Assembly (NCBI GenBank): GCA_014607495.2
Contig: CP053169.1
Span: 3,038,001-3,102,000, forward strand
Origin: Carposina sasakii
Lineage: Eukaryota > Arthropoda > Insecta > Lepidoptera > Carposinidae
DNA length: 64,000 nt
Direction of reading: 5' to 3'
Shown: piece by piece, positions 1-11,663 of the stretch
How positions within the stretch are numbered: position 1 is the first letter of the stretch
How the letters are laid out: every line of letters starts with the position of its first letter
Made by a program: the position numbers and the translations under genes
The notes under the pieces: model-generated
Database searches by the model: none
What the model saw: the letters and a program-made list of their open reading frames with translations, nothing else
Told to the model about the DNA's origin: nothing

Positions 1-924
1 CTCTCGCAAAGTGTGCTCAAAATTAGACAATGCACAAACGAAAGTGGTCGCATACGAGAGTTTTAATTAAGATCTTGATAATTAGCTGAATTGCATGAAC
101 GCCATTATGAGAAATATTTGGAGCTCCACTAGCCTGATTTAGACTGCGGTAGAATATTTTAGACTAAATATTACGACACTTACTTCTGACTTGTATTTTG
201 TAGGTAGGTAGGTACTAGACCCGTGGGATTTTTCTACTTACTCCGTATAATTAAGGGCTGATTTTTCCAAAGGTCAGATAGCCTATTAGAAGAATGATGC
301 TGTCTTTCTTTATAACTTGATGATTGAAGATAGAGTTAGTTTCTATTGGACATTTTCCGCACTTAGCCTCTATAAGTGAACCCACTGTACGTTGCTTACC
401 TTACCTGTCTACTCCAAGCAGACCAGACTTTCCCAAAAGGTCAGCAGCCTTCTAGAGAGTGATTCACAACATAATCCAAGATAGAGACAGTAACATCAAA
501 TTTATTTATGTAATGTAAGCAAATTTATATAATTTATCCTTCAAATAGGTTACCTGACCATTGGCCCTAAGTCTAAATTAAAGCCTAAAGTTGCTGACTT
601 GAATTGGCGTCCAAAAACAAGATCTAATTACGAAAGAGAACGGAAGCACTTATTACATTATTAAATTAAAGTTTGCTAGTTCATTGAACTGCATTCAGTA
701 TGTTATGCCGTTTCAGGTCATGTAATTCGGAACCTTATGTAACCAATAATTATCGATCGCTTTCACGTTGAAATTAATCGAGTTTAAAAACAATGTTACT
801 GCACAGGTGTTTTTGTTGTTACGTATGTTGTAAGTCTTGTCTGTTTCATACAATAACTCCTATGCCTGATTTCGGGACTAACATTTATTGTAGGCATAGA
901 AAATTAGGTCATACACATAGGAAC

Positions 925-990
925 CGCCAACCGTCGTGGCACACGCATTCATAAAACGTTATAAGACTGCGCGTACCACGACGGTTGGCG
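925..990. repeat. Short palindromic hairpin (66 bp)
   Basis: The left arm, CGCCAACCGTCGTGG from 925, is mirrored by CCACGACGGTTGGCG ending at 990, with 19 of 22 arm positions pairing by eye around an AT-rich loop. It resembles a tiny MITE or a solo palindrome. No clear target duplication was seen. Confidence 0.7.
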
Positions 991-1850
991 TATAGTAAGT
1001 ATAGCACCATTATCCAAAGAATCTATACGGTGAAACGCACTCTACCTATGTATAATTTGTCGTAGGCAAGTTATTCTTACAGAGTCCTCCTACCTTAATT
1101 ATTATTAGTCTATCCCAGGGGTGGCAAACCGGTAGAACACGACTACTGATGATTGTCGATCGTGGCAAGGCACATACTACATAATACTGAAGTATGCTGA
1201 TGCCTGATTCATTTCAAATTTCATCAAAGGTCACCCTTGGCCTATCCTTTCTCTTAACAATTTTATTATTATGTTTTAAGGCTTAACGTAAAGCCTCGAG
1301 TCACGGTTGTCATGTTTAGTTCTACAACTTGACATTTCATATCAATATTCTACGGTTCTACTTGACTAAGCCTGGACCACACCTGTTCGTTTTACAACCT
1401 AAAGTACCTGTTTTATTACTAATTTCAGAAAGGTTACACTGAATTTGTAATATACTTTATGGGTCTTACTAATATATATAAAGACTTACGCGCGCGCGCC
1501 ATTTATTAGTTAGTACGAGTAGCAAGGTTTGATGGAAACTTTAGAAAAGTTTGACTATTTACGTGGAGGTAGTAAGTTCTCAAATCTTATTGAATTGGGA
1601 TGATGACTATAGTTGAATTTTAATGACATTTTATGCTTATCAGAATAAATCATCGAAATCATATCTATCTGTAAACTTACAATTTGATTAAGTGTCCAAA
1701 TGAGGTAGTAATAAGCCTATAAAATTGTTATATCTCGGAATATTTTCATGCTAGCGCAAATGTTTGTTTTATTTTATGATCTTTCGATATAAATACAAAT
1801 AAAATAGCTGTCATCATCCCTATTGTATCAGGTAGGTATTACCTACTATT

Positions 1851-2005
1851 AGGTTGGAGAAGCATCACCCCATGCCTGCCTATGGCTATCGTAATTCCGG
1901 GAGGTGGGCAACAGCGCCTCCCGTGTTCAGTTGACAACATAGGCCGAAAATCACACTTAGAGGAGGCCTATGTCCAGCAGTGGGCTGCAATAGGCTGATG
2001 TGTAT
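1851..2005 (+). mobile_element. RTE-like LINE/SINE 3' tail fragment
   Basis: It contains the recurring block 'gggaggtgggcaacagcg', then 'gaggcctatgtccagcag' and 'gcaataggctgatg'. The same block order recurs at 9140-9390 and 20360-20545. In the fuller copy at 12440-12760 the equivalent block follows a reverse-transcriptase C-terminus, so this is read as the 3' end of a non-LTR element. Truncated; no intact coding. Confidence 0.7.
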
Positions 2006-2184
2006 GTGCACTGCCAGTTTCTGCCAAATCATTACGATGTATCAAGTCTTCGTTGATTAACGTTTGAGAAACTAACTTCATTATAAAGATACATTACTGC
2101 GTTAAGTTCTAGCCATCTTTAGAATCGGTACAAATGTGAAAAGGTTTTCCACACAGCTTTCTACACACTCCATCATAGGTAAAG

Positions 2185-3120
2185 ATGCGTTTGTTTGTAC
2201 TGGTGCTGAGTAGTTCCGTGTTTATAGGAATCGATGGGCGCAGTCACTGCAGTAGCTACTTTCATTTCTATGAAGCTTGGCAAAAACTGGCCGGGAACGT
2301 TGAGCAGATGTACAAGGATGTGTTAAAAACAACGTATGTTTATCACTAAGTGCTGTTATGTCCTTAATGCATTAATGTCTCTAAGACACCAAAATATCAT
2401 TTTATATTCATATAACCTATCGCTAAGTACTGAATGAACTGTTATTATGTATATGCTAGAAATTAAAAAAAATACTTAGGTACGTATTAAGTTCATTTTT
2501 TAATATTATTAACACTAGTTGAAATTAGATAGTAGCTATAGATGTGTATAACACGGCACAAAGCCAAAGGTGCTTCAACTCCTCATGGTATTTATCTTCA
2601 TGTGTATAACTCTCGCGACAGGATGGACTGGCGTGCCTCAAGGTACAGTGTTTGGACCAACGTAATGTTTATTGTAGGTATTATTTTTTTAAACTTTTAA
2701 AAAGGGACATTCTGCAGGAAGACTCAATTCGATCTCTCACTTCCACTCCTGTTTTCGCTAAAATAACTCACTGGCTGGAACTTATCCAGATCGTCCCTCT
2801 CTTTCGTCTTCTCCTGGGCCTTTCCCTGCGCCGGCTTTTTAGTAATGTATAATTTTAATTTCTTTTGTTAATTGATCTTTCAATTTAATGCAAAATATAA
2901 TTTTGTTAATAAGTAACAACTTATTAACTAACAACTATTAAGTAACAACGTATTTGTGTCAATGTAGCTTCTAATTAACAAATTAGAAGCTACATTGACA
3001 CAAATACAGTTTCTATTTAGTATTCTTTAAAAGATAAAGATCTTTTTTTCTTACAGTCCACGTGAACTTTATGACAACAGAAATAGCTGGACTTGGAATA
3101 ATAAGTTGAACATTAGATAA
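2185..3120 (+). CDS. Candidate small secreted protein, three exons, 77 aa (not recognised)
   Basis: Exon model: 2185-2333, 2622-2642 and 3057-3120. Exon 1 opens at ATG 2185 with a signal-peptide-like start (MRLFVLVLSSSVFIGIDG), then a Tyr/Phe/His-rich stretch with a single cysteine (SHCSSYFHFYEAW). It leaves at donor GTATGT in phase 2. A 21-nt micro-exon sits between 'gcgacag' and donor GTACAG. The last exon follows a good pyrimidine tract (tttttttcttacag), stays open in the matching phase and ends at TAA 3118-3120 with a Trp/Asn-rich tail (SWTWNNKLNIR). Three consistent phases and a signal peptide argue for a real gene. The micro-exon and the lack of any family I recognise argue for caution. 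The product would be extracellular; its role is unknown. A TATA-like box lies about 100 bp upstream. Confidence 0.42.
2950..3007. repeat. Perfect 27-bp hairpin
   Basis: The arms 2950-2976 and 2981-3007 are exact reverse complements, separated by a 4-nt loop (aaca). They lie in the proposed second intron of the small secreted-protein model, 49 bp before its last exon. The perfect pairing suggests a recent origin or selection. It could fold as a precursor-like RNA hairpin, though no mature small RNA can be inferred from sequence alone. Confidence 0.9.
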
Positions 3121-3777
3121 ACGAATCCCAGTGTTTACGTAAACAAATAAGGAACTTTGACCTGATGGTTTCTAAGCCCGAGGAAATGCTGATTGGCGTG
3201 GAATCCCGACTCCTGACCTCAAATTTAGTCTCCATCGAGACTTCCAATTTCGCATCCGAAAGTGAAAGGGACCTTACAGGTAGGGTTGGCATAATATCTA
3301 TATTTTGTAAAGCTCTTTGATTTCTGTGTTTGAACTGCTACTCTGGAACTTGTCTGATTTTAAATAAACTTACGCAATATTTATTTGATTACGTAGCTAA
3401 TTAAGTTATATTGTCATAAATAGGTTTGGTATCAAGTAATATTCTAATTCTTATTCTTACTTACCTACCAATGGACAGAAAGCAACCAACAAATTGTAAG
3501 TCAGTCGTTGTGCAAATTTTTTCTAATGTAAGAACGCAATTATATTCAAGATACTTACCTATATTTTGCTAACTTTGTATATTTTCACAAATAACAGGTG
3601 ACAGCCCTACAGGTTATAATGATATAACATCGCCGGCATGCTTTTGATGTATCTAGTCATACAGATAATGTCCGCTAAATATAATTATGTATGTTGACGA
3701 TGGATACGAATGGTCAGTATTTATTTATGTATGGGGTTGACCACAGTAAATAGATGGCTCAATAACACCCCTTTATT
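3121..3777. other. Non-coding spacer before the hAT element
   Basis: AT-rich sequence with no gene seen. An AATAAA-type signal (tttaaataaactta, near 3360) could terminate the preceding small gene model. Confidence 0.4.
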
Positions 3778-3789
3778 TTGCCCAAATTC

Positions 3790-3945
3790 AGTCTTGGTCT
3801 TGCAGTCTTGGTCTTGTTCTTGCGTTTTTGCAAGACCAAGACCAAGAACAAGACCGCGTATTTTTAGCAAGACCAAGACCAAGACTGACCATGCAAGACT
3901 TGAGCAAGAACAAGACATAGCCTGCAAGACTCTTGCGTCTTGCAG
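3790..3945. repeat. Left subterminal CAAGAC repeat array of the hAT element
   Basis: Hexamer-like CAAGAC / GTCTTG units recur roughly every 6-12 bp, first in the GTCTTG and then in the CAAGAC orientation, so the array can fold on itself. The same motif lines the other end of the element, which marks it as transposon structure. Confidence 0.85.
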
Positions 3946-4790
3946 CTAGGACTTAGCGCTATTTCACGGAGTAGTTAGGTGTAACAGTTCGGTGTATAGG
4001 TAGGTACGCTTAGGAATTCTATGAGACGCAAAAAACTGTATCAAAGAATATGAAAAACTGGACCTATGCGCATTACGACTAATACCATAAACATAGCGAA
4101 TAAAAAAATATCTATTAAAATCAAACTGAGTGCATGCATAGTTATGTTTTAACCATCGGCACTTTGATAATGCGGCATCAAAGGTTTTGTACTTACTTCT
4201 CAAAGAAATTTGCCGCTTTTCGGAAGTACATGGTTATGAACTTATGATACACGCGCCGGCGGCTTCTTTTGAAATCTAAAACAATCGTTGCCGCCACGCC
4301 GAAATCATAACATTTGACACTATTTGATTGCCGCCATAGGGCGTAGGTATACTCATGCAAAATAATTTCGAATTTTAAGAGTACCTACAGGTGTTCCAAA
4401 GAATAAATAAGTTTCAGAGTGCTTAGAATGAAAATGAATACATTATACTGATCACGCAAGTAGTATTATGATTAGGATAAAATGGTAAGGATAGGTAGTA
4501 GATATCATAATAATTCATTCTAGTAAGTATATATTATAATATTGATTACTTATATGGTTTTAAACTAATTACTTAGGTACTATTATTGTACATCAAATAT
4601 CACCCGTTTGATAAATATTGTAGCCACTTTTAAATATACTTGAAACGTGTAAAAAAATTCTACAAAACTAATAAAATAATATAAAAAGCGTAGGTACTTA
4701 CCTACTAATAAAATAAAAAGCCTGCGATAAGAGTTTTGTATTACTTACCAGCCCGAATATCTCTGAGAGAGATGATGAGAGTAAGTATTT

Positions 4791-4930
4791 ACTAGCTGTG
4801 CCCGCGACTTCGTCCACGAGGAATAGTAACTTTGGAGGTATAGTGACGTTCAGGATTTATTTATTTATTTTAAAACTTCTGTCATCAAACATACAAACGA
4901 ACTCTTCAGCTTTATAATATTAGTATAGAT
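4791..4930 (-). mobile_element. Helitron-like (Lep1-type) fragment inside the hAT element
   Basis: It starts with ACTAGCTGTGCCCGCGACTTC (the reverse of a ...GCGGGCACAGCTAGT end) and stops at TATAATATTAGTATAGATG. This is the usual start/end pair of short Lepidoptera Helitron-like elements, here with the middle deleted. Confidence 0.6.
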
Positions 4931-5275
4931 GTACGCCAAAACATTCACTTATATGTAAAGAATAGTGATTGGCACTAATTCTTTACATATATTTTATTCA
5001 CGCGTCGCGTCTGTACAAGTAGGTAATATTTAGTGTGTGTTTGTACGCCGCACGCGGCATCGTTTGATTTGCGGCGGCATCCTTTTCATAGAGCCGGCAC
5101 GTGGCGAGGCGGCGCGGTAGAAAGCAAGGAAACGTACTTCATTTATTTATACTTCATAATACGAATTATTTTAATTCCAGTCATTTCCAATTGAGCTGTG
5201 CTTCGAGTCTAACTTAATAATTGTTTTTACTAATTCTCGTTGTTTTCTAAAAACGTATCACGTGTACAATTTAAT

Positions 5276-7554
5276 ATGAGTGACGAAGATTTAAATTATT
5301 CTAGTCCGAGTAACGAGAGTTTGAGTCACAGATCTAAAAGACCCAAAAGCAAATTTGAGGAGTTTTTCGAAATAATTCATGCATCCCAAACTGCCTTGTG
5401 TAAATTGTGCCAACATAAAAAGATTGAAATAAAAATGAAAAACAGAAACACTTCAGGCTTAAGGAAACATCTAATATCTTTCCACAAAAGGAATCAGAAA
5501 TTTCTTCCTGTTAAACCAAAATTAAGTGGAGATATCACAAGCTTTTTAGTAACCGCTGGAAGAAGTGGACAGGTAAGAATATTTTTTTAACAGTTAAAAG
5601 AATTTTAACTCCGCGTAGCTATTCATGCGATACTTTCAAAAACGCCATTAACTTACGTAAGTATTTTTGAGTTAGTGGTGTTTTCATCTAGGGGTGCGAC
5701 ATATTAAGTATGTAATTATCGTCTTAAATATTTTTTATAAACACCCATATTTTCATTTAATCGGCCAGTAACAACTAAGTACTTTATTTTGGTAATTACA
5801 GTACAGTGCAACCTTAATATAACAAATATCAATTTAACGATTTTCTCGATTTAACAACAACAAACCTCCTCCTCTTATACGCTCAAACCTAGTATGTTTT
5901 AAATAATAACACAAGATTTATTGTTTTGTTTCAGTCGGAAAACAGCAGTGACAACATCACGACAGCTACAGTTGATTGGGTGGTGAAAAAATATCTTCCC
6001 TTCTCATTTTTCGATGACGAAGCTACACAAGTATATTTTCGACGTATTTGCCCTAATATGGTGTTTCCTAAAAGGTCTACACTTAGAAGGAAAGTCAAAG
6101 AGCGATTTGAAGAGCTCCAATTGAATCTCAAGGAACGACTTCAACAATTATCATCTAAAATGTCGTTTACCATTGATGGGTGGACGTCAATTGCTGGTAG
6201 GAGTTACTACGGGGTTACTATTCATTATATAGACAACGAATGGAAGTATCGATCTGTAGTTCTTGATTTTATACCATCACGCGGTCGACATACTGGGGAA
6301 GATATTGCAACGATTTTCCATGAATGTTTATTGGAATATGGCATAATTGATAAAATACAAGCTATCACGGTCGACAACGCAAGTGCAAATACCAAATTTA
6401 TGTTTGAACTGGGCAAACAGCTGCCGCCACACTTTGATTCAGACAATCAACATTTCCGGTGCTTTGCTCACATTTTAAACCTTGGTGTACAAGATTTATT
6501 AAAGACCTTAGCATTACACTGTGAGTCTGACACTAATGCGCAAGATCAGCAGTACGAAGACTATGCAGACGAAACTGAGGATGAGGAAGATGAAGAATCT
6601 GCACCAAATATTGCTGACTCGCGTACATCTGTAACAAAGTTACGCAGTATTTCCAGTAAAATAAAAAGAAGTGAGATAGTGAAGAAGAAGTTTCAGTCTG
6701 CTTGTGAAGCAGCTGGCGTGCCATCAAATCTAAATGCCATTCTTGACTGTCCAACGAGATGGAATTCCACACATGATATGATTGGATTTGGTTTAAAAGT
6801 GAGAGCGGGCATTGACATATTGTGCAGTTCTGTCACCGAATTGAATGATTTTCAAATCACAGCTAATGAATGGCAGGTACTCGAAAAATTACATAAATTT
6901 CTAATAAACTTTAAACTTTTAAGTACAAAACTTGGTGGAGACAAATATGTTACATTACCGCTAGTCATTGTATCATTCAATCTCTTGCTAGATAAAATTG
7001 AATCCATGGTAAAACAGTTAGATGAGAAACCTAATCGATCTGAAGTGGATGAAAGGCTCATTCTAGCTTTCCAAGCAGCTCGAGACAAAATGCTTAAACA
7101 TTACAAGAAGAGCAACTGGATTTATTGTACTTCTTTAATTTTAGACCCAAGGCATAAGGCTCAGACTTTTGACCTGACAATGTGGGGGAAGCAACTTAAA
7201 ACAGAAAGTCTGCGCAAGTTCAATGAACTTTATGAAGAATATAAAAGTCTACACTCACTGAACAAATCTCTGGAATTACCAGAAAAAGAAAATAAAGTAT
7301 GTGATGAAGATGAAGACGTAATAGACTTTGATAAACTCTATGAATGTCCCTCGACGTCATCTGGATCTTGTCTTCAAGGCTTAGTGATAGACGAGTTGGA
7401 GGAGTACCTGAGAAACCCAAGAACTGCCAGCTCGGAAGACATTTTAGATTGGTGGAGGACGCATGAGACAGAGTATCCGATTTTATCGAAAATGGCCCGT
7501 GATTTTCTCTCAATACCTGCAACTTCAGTACCTGCTGAGAGGTTATTTTTCTAA
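5276..7554 (+). CDS. hAT transposase with N-terminal BED zinc finger, C-terminal frameshift
   Basis: Two exons, 5276-5572 and 5935-7554, are joined in phase 0 (donor CAG|GTAAGA, acceptor TTTCAG|TCG), giving 638 aa. The start is the first real ATG; the longer open frame begins only at a TTG. Residues about 20-72 form a BED-type finger with C42, C45, H65 and H70. Exon 2 carries hAT RNase H-fold marks: the first acidic site in FTIDGWTS, the second in TVDNASAN, the FAHILNLGVQ block and CPTRWNS. The dimerisation block then begins (DILDWW, ATSVPAERLF). The frame breaks there: an extra T in the run near 7545-7550 creates a stop at 7552-7554. A second compensating one-base loss near 7585 would return a family-like frame to TAA at 7648-7650. 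The enzyme would cut and move its own element. With this C-terminus it is probably inactive unless the indels are sequencing errors. Confidence 0.88.
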
Positions 7555-8069
7555 AGCATCATTAGTAATTAGAAAACATAGAATAGGTTAAGTGATGAGT
7601 CAGCCAGATGGTTACTTTGTATTAATTCTTGGTCAAAAGAATTGATATAAAGTATCATAACCTAATGATAAAGCTGTTGATTTGTGTTGTATTTTATTTT
7701 TTATTCAAATAAATGATAAATCGTAAAACTCTTTTATTAAATTTCTTATAAGTTGAGGGTTCAATCTCTTTCTAGACAGATAAGTATTGTTCTTTAAAAT
7801 ACAGTCAAGTTATTGTAATTAATTTGTTTTTTTACATGTTTTAGCAAATGTAAGCTTATAAATCATAAATGTTTATTAAGAAACAGTTACTTCTATGGAA
7901 AACGACATATAGGTCAGTTGATTTTTCGAATTTCTTATCAAATCTTCAGTTATTTATTAATCTGCTTGATCTTTACTATGGCTATGTTAATTCAAGCTCA
8001 CAATGTCAATTCTAATACGTTTTTCTAAGATTTAAAGTAAACTTTAATAAATAGTAATAGACTAATAGG

Positions 8070-8215
8070 TAATTGCAAGACTTGCAAGACTCTTGCTGCA
8101 AGACCAAGACCAAGACCAAGACTGGGAGCGCAAGACCAAGACCAAGACCAAGACCAGGTGTATTGGCGCAAGACCAAGACCAAGACTGGCTAAGTCTCGT
8201 CTTGTTCTTGCATTT
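8070..8215. repeat. Right subterminal CAAGAC repeat array of the hAT element
   Basis: Three blocks of CAAGACCAAGACCAAGAC separated by short spacers, followed by the reverse orientation (GTCTTGTTCTTG) next to the terminus ATTTGGGCAA. It mirrors the array at the other end. Confidence 0.85.
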
Positions 8216-9139
8216 GGGCAACACTATTAATAAAGTATTTATTAGATCAATGAGATAATTCAAAATATGGGTAAAATTGTATGTTTTTACTCCCTTTATG
8301 TTGTAATTTGTTTTCGTAAAATTTTTCAAACTTTTAAACTCCTGTAACTGTGGTATTTACTAACCGATTGATGTTATTTTTGTACTATTCGGTTTGTAAT
8401 TGTAATATCTTTCGAATAAAATATAAAAAATCTATTTTCGTGTCATACGCATATTCCCTGTTATGTATTCTAGCTAAGCATCAGCGCAAGATAAATTAAA
8501 CAACATCTATCAAATATTATACCGACGTACGTGCATAAAGAATATCATGAAAGTAGATGAAGCGAAAGGGGTGTGTAAAGACTGTAAGCAAGTAGAGATC
8601 CATGATCTCTGCGTACCCCTCCGGGATCATACATATTAAAATTTTAAACCATCTTGCTGGACTGTTTTAACAACGGCATTTGACAATAAATTATTATTAG
8701 AAACATGCAGAATTCGTTGAAAGCATAAGTCCTTGGCGACGATGCGACCGCATTGAGCCAAGACATAAAATGGCCATAATGGCTAATCAATCATTTATTA
8801 CTAGCTGCTAAACCGACCGGCTGTTGCTAGCCGATATTTGCGATGTATACGCTCATACTTGCACCCAAAAACTTAATCCAGGTTAATTTTAGTGACCTTT
8901 ATTTCTCATCAAAATATCGGTAGATGGAGGCCACACTACGAGACGCACTTGCAGAGTTGCATAAATGCTTGAATTTAGTATTATTTTTATCCGAATGGGC
9001 CAGAAGGTGGGTTATGTTTTTTAAAGATATATTTCCTTGGCACGCTCTAGCTAGAGCCTAAACGGGTTAGGGTCGCTAGTTATGATTCGCTTTTTCATTA
9101 GAGTTTATGGTAGAGTTGATCAAAATTGGCCGCGTGGTG

Positions 9140-9390
9140 CCGGCAGAGTAGAATTCGTACCACCCCATGTCTGCCCGTGGGTATCATATGAGGCGCTTAA
9201 GGGTTTCCGGGAGGTGGGCAGCAGCGCCTCCCGTGTTGACAACATAGTCCAAAATACAAACTGCGGTCACCAACCCGCCTGCCCAGCGTGGTGACTATGG
9301 GCAAATACCCCCCATGGCAGTCTTGTGGCGTGCCCCGGGGAGGCCTACGTCCATCAGTGGACTGTAATAGGCTGATGATGATGATGATGA
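9140..9390 (+). mobile_element. RTE-like LINE 3' tail with GATGAT end
   Basis: It has the block order 'gggaggtgggcagcagcg', 'ttgacaacatagtcc', 'gcggtcaccaacccgcc', 'gaggcctacgtccatcag', ending in a GATGATGATGATGATGA run. It is a fuller copy of the family at 1851 and 20360, 5'-truncated as is usual for non-LTR elements. Short open frames here are by-products. Confidence 0.75.
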
Positions 9391-9461
9391 AGACGCAGTA
9401 AGTAAAGGCATATTATTATTAATACCTACATATAATAAATCTGTACATCTCATCTCAACTA

Positions 9462-9570
9462 TACACTCAAAATTGGTCAGAAGTGGCACCATATGGTTTT
9501 ATCGGCCCTTGGTTATCTGCCTACTCCGTAAGGGATAAAGGCGTGATTATATGTATGTATGTATAATATT
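9462..9570 (+). repeat. Dispersed tail repeat ('taagggataaaggcgtgatt')
   Basis: The block runs from 'aaaattggtcagaagtggca' through 'tccgtaagggataaaggcg' to a TATGTATG tail. Other copies by eye: 17783-17942, 19315-19470 (reverse), 39893-39990, 42583-42668, 58618-58675, 62786-62885 and 63195-63368. The short tetranucleotide tail points to the 3' end of a SINE or LINE. Confidence 0.75.
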
Positions 9571-10869
9571 CGTAAATCTAATCTGGGATTAAGTACAAGC
9601 ATTGCCTGAAGCAATTATTGCCTAATATTTATTCTCGATATCATATTCCTTCGTTGTATTTCTGAATAGATGAAACTCACTACGCCTTGTTACTTTAAAA
9701 GTCGTCGGTTTGAAACTTGGTAAATAAAAATACCAAAATATGTATATTGCAAAATTATATTTATAATATAAATTCATCCACCTTTTCACAGAACATCGCA
9801 TCGACCATTCTTATAAATCTCGAGCGATTTCAAACACATAAATGAGACGTTTATTTAATTTTAACTTTCAACGTGTTATAATGTTGTATTGTATTGTATT
9901 GTTGTATTGTATTATATGGGTCTTTTGTAATTTATTTTGGGTGAATTTCCCAAGTACGTTTTTAGCGCGGCGTGGATGAAAATCGTAGTGGAAAGTGCAA
10001 AATGCACATTTATTAATTTTTTTTTCATTAAGTTCAGACAGTGATCTAGACTAACGTTAAAAACTTAAGACCAAAATCTATTTGTTTACGCATTAAAAAA
10101 ATTATCAAAGGCTCTAAATCTAATTGCGGTGCTATGTCCCCACTTCATTTGCAAAAATAAATTTGGCTATTTCAATTTTCGGGTGAATTAATTTAACAGA
10201 ATACATACATTTTTAAAAAATACATTAAATGACACTATTATTTACACCATGAGCAGTAATTTAACTTAACCCGGTAGTACCTGTAACAGCTTTTGAAAAT
10301 TGTCCCGCGGAAAAAGTCAATAACGCTGGCGCATTTTGAACATTACTCTATTTCATCATAATGAATGAGATAGATGCTAAACTATCTTTCCCCGCACTGC
10401 TCTGTCAATTAGAATAAGAAAGATACATGATGACACCTGCCACTAATATACCCAAAACTGTTCACGTCATAGAGATAACATAATAGAATAGAAATTTATC
10501 AAATATGAAGACGTAACTAACTATCTATGCCTTCAAATTCGATAAATTACTATTTCAATTTTCATACTAAATTTAAGTAGTAGTATCACGTAAAAGTTAG
10601 TAGTATCAAACTAGAAAAACCTATGTGCATACGTATATTTACACACAATAATGAATAAGGAATAATATGCCGTAACTATAACGCTCAATTCACATACATA
10701 GTGAATGTGAAACTCTCAAATAAAATATATTTTAACGCTTTTGAAAACCATATTGCGCCGACACGATATTGATGAGTTATGGACAGATGATAATGAATTT
10801 GCAGGATTCAGCAAATTTCAGCGGCCATATAATAAAGTCAGACTGAATAGAACTCAAAAGCTATCAGCT

Positions 10870-11165
10870 CCCGTATGATGAATTTGGTGAGAGCGAGATG
10901 TCTCACTTTTATACGTCAAATTCATAGAGCTAAACTAGATAAGCTAAGTGTATGTACTTTGAATGTACTAAATAGACTTAAGAGTTAGAATAGACACTCG
11001 TTCTCGAGCCAGGACTGACTGAATTAGGGCTGAAGATACCCGATGGTTTGCAATCCCTTTTTGCACACCAAGTAGAAACACTTGCCTTGTCTAGTTATTA
11101 CTTAGCTCTGTGGATTTGACGTTTAAAAGTAAGATATCTCGCTCTCACCAAATTCATCATACGGG
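10870..11165. mobile_element. MITE with about 60-bp inverted ends
   Basis: The left end reads CCCGTATGATGAATTTGG and the right end CCAAATTCATCATACGGG. The pairing continues for about 60 bp with a few mismatches, including GAGCGAGATGTCTC against its partner near 11130. A solo end of the same family (ctctcaccaaattcatcat) occurs near 46320-46346. No coding; target duplication not resolved. Confidence 0.75.
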
Positions 11166-11272
11166 TGCAGGTACGGGTTATACGTAAATAAATAAATAAA
11201 TAAAAAAAAATAAAAAAAAAATAAATAAGCAGGGGCGCATAGCTAGTAGTTGTATCATTATAAGTACTAAGT

Positions 11273-11290
11273 CCCCCCCCCCCCCCCCCC
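11273..11290. repeat. Poly-C run (18 C)
   Basis: An uninterrupted run of 18 cytosines in an AT-rich setting, just after an A-rich tract (11190-11225). The exact length may be unreliable in assembly. Confidence 0.9.
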
Positions 11291-11663
11291 GGCTACAGAG
11301 GACCAGTCAGCCAGACTAAGCTAATCTATCGTAACATATGTCTATGTTTTATTCATTTCATGTCTGTATCACGTCAATAAGCGTAACCTTGACACTACTG
11401 CACTATAAACAAAACTCGAGGGCATCGCCACTGTCTTCGTCTGCTACATTTGGTATTAATAACAAATTAAATGCTGATTTTATTTGATTATACTCTCCAT
11501 ACGGAGCTTTAACGTAAGGCCAATGATAAGTTTTATAGCTGGCTGTAGGTATTTGTTTTAAATTCAGACAAACAAAATCAATAATAAAAAACACACAAGT
11601 CGCTTATTTAAACGCTATGGTCTGTGATGTCAATTGTGTCAATTCGATTGGTAGATATCAAAG

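Larger units (their letters stand above)
1..2184. other. Non-coding, repeat-rich flank
   Basis: No open frame of convincing coding character was seen. The stretch holds a fragment of the 'agggctgatttttccaa' hairpin-MITE family near 252-310 and a degenerate echo near 400-490. It also holds a 66-bp hairpin (925-990) and a LINE-like tail (about 1851-2005). A TATAAAG-like box at 2082-2088 could serve the small gene model that starts at 2185. Confidence 0.5.
3778..8226 (+). mobile_element. hAT DNA transposon, near-complete, about 4.4 kb
   Basis: Inverted termini are seen as TTGCCCAAAT at 3778-3787 and ATTTGGGCAA at 8212-8221. The right end runs on as CACTA, giving a TAGTGTTGCCC-type hAT terminus. 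Just inside both ends lie dense copies of CAAGACCAAGAC in both orientations (about 3790-3945 and 8075-8215), typical of hAT subterminal transposase-binding repeats. A two-exon BED/hAT transposase occupies the middle (5276-7554). No matching 8-bp target duplication was found, because the left boundary is degenerate. The coding region is nearly intact, so the insertion is probably fairly young. Confidence 0.85.
8227..10869. other. Gene-free region with dispersed repeats
   Basis: No host gene seen. It contains the dispersed block 'tccatgatctctgcgtaccc' near 8598, a LINE-like tail (9140-9390), a tail repeat (9462-9570) and a GTATT/GTATT microsatellite near 9885-9915. The rest is AT-rich unique-looking DNA. 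Confidence 0.5.

Noticed and set aside
5931..7522. Minus-strand frames within the hAT transposase exon
   Set aside because: Shadows of the transposase coding strand with no motif of their own.
3790..8215. Regular CAAGAC-rich arrays that look like a CRISPR or satellite locus
   Set aside because: Units are irregular, lack unique equal-length spacers, occur in both orientations and lie exactly at the two ends of a hAT transposon.
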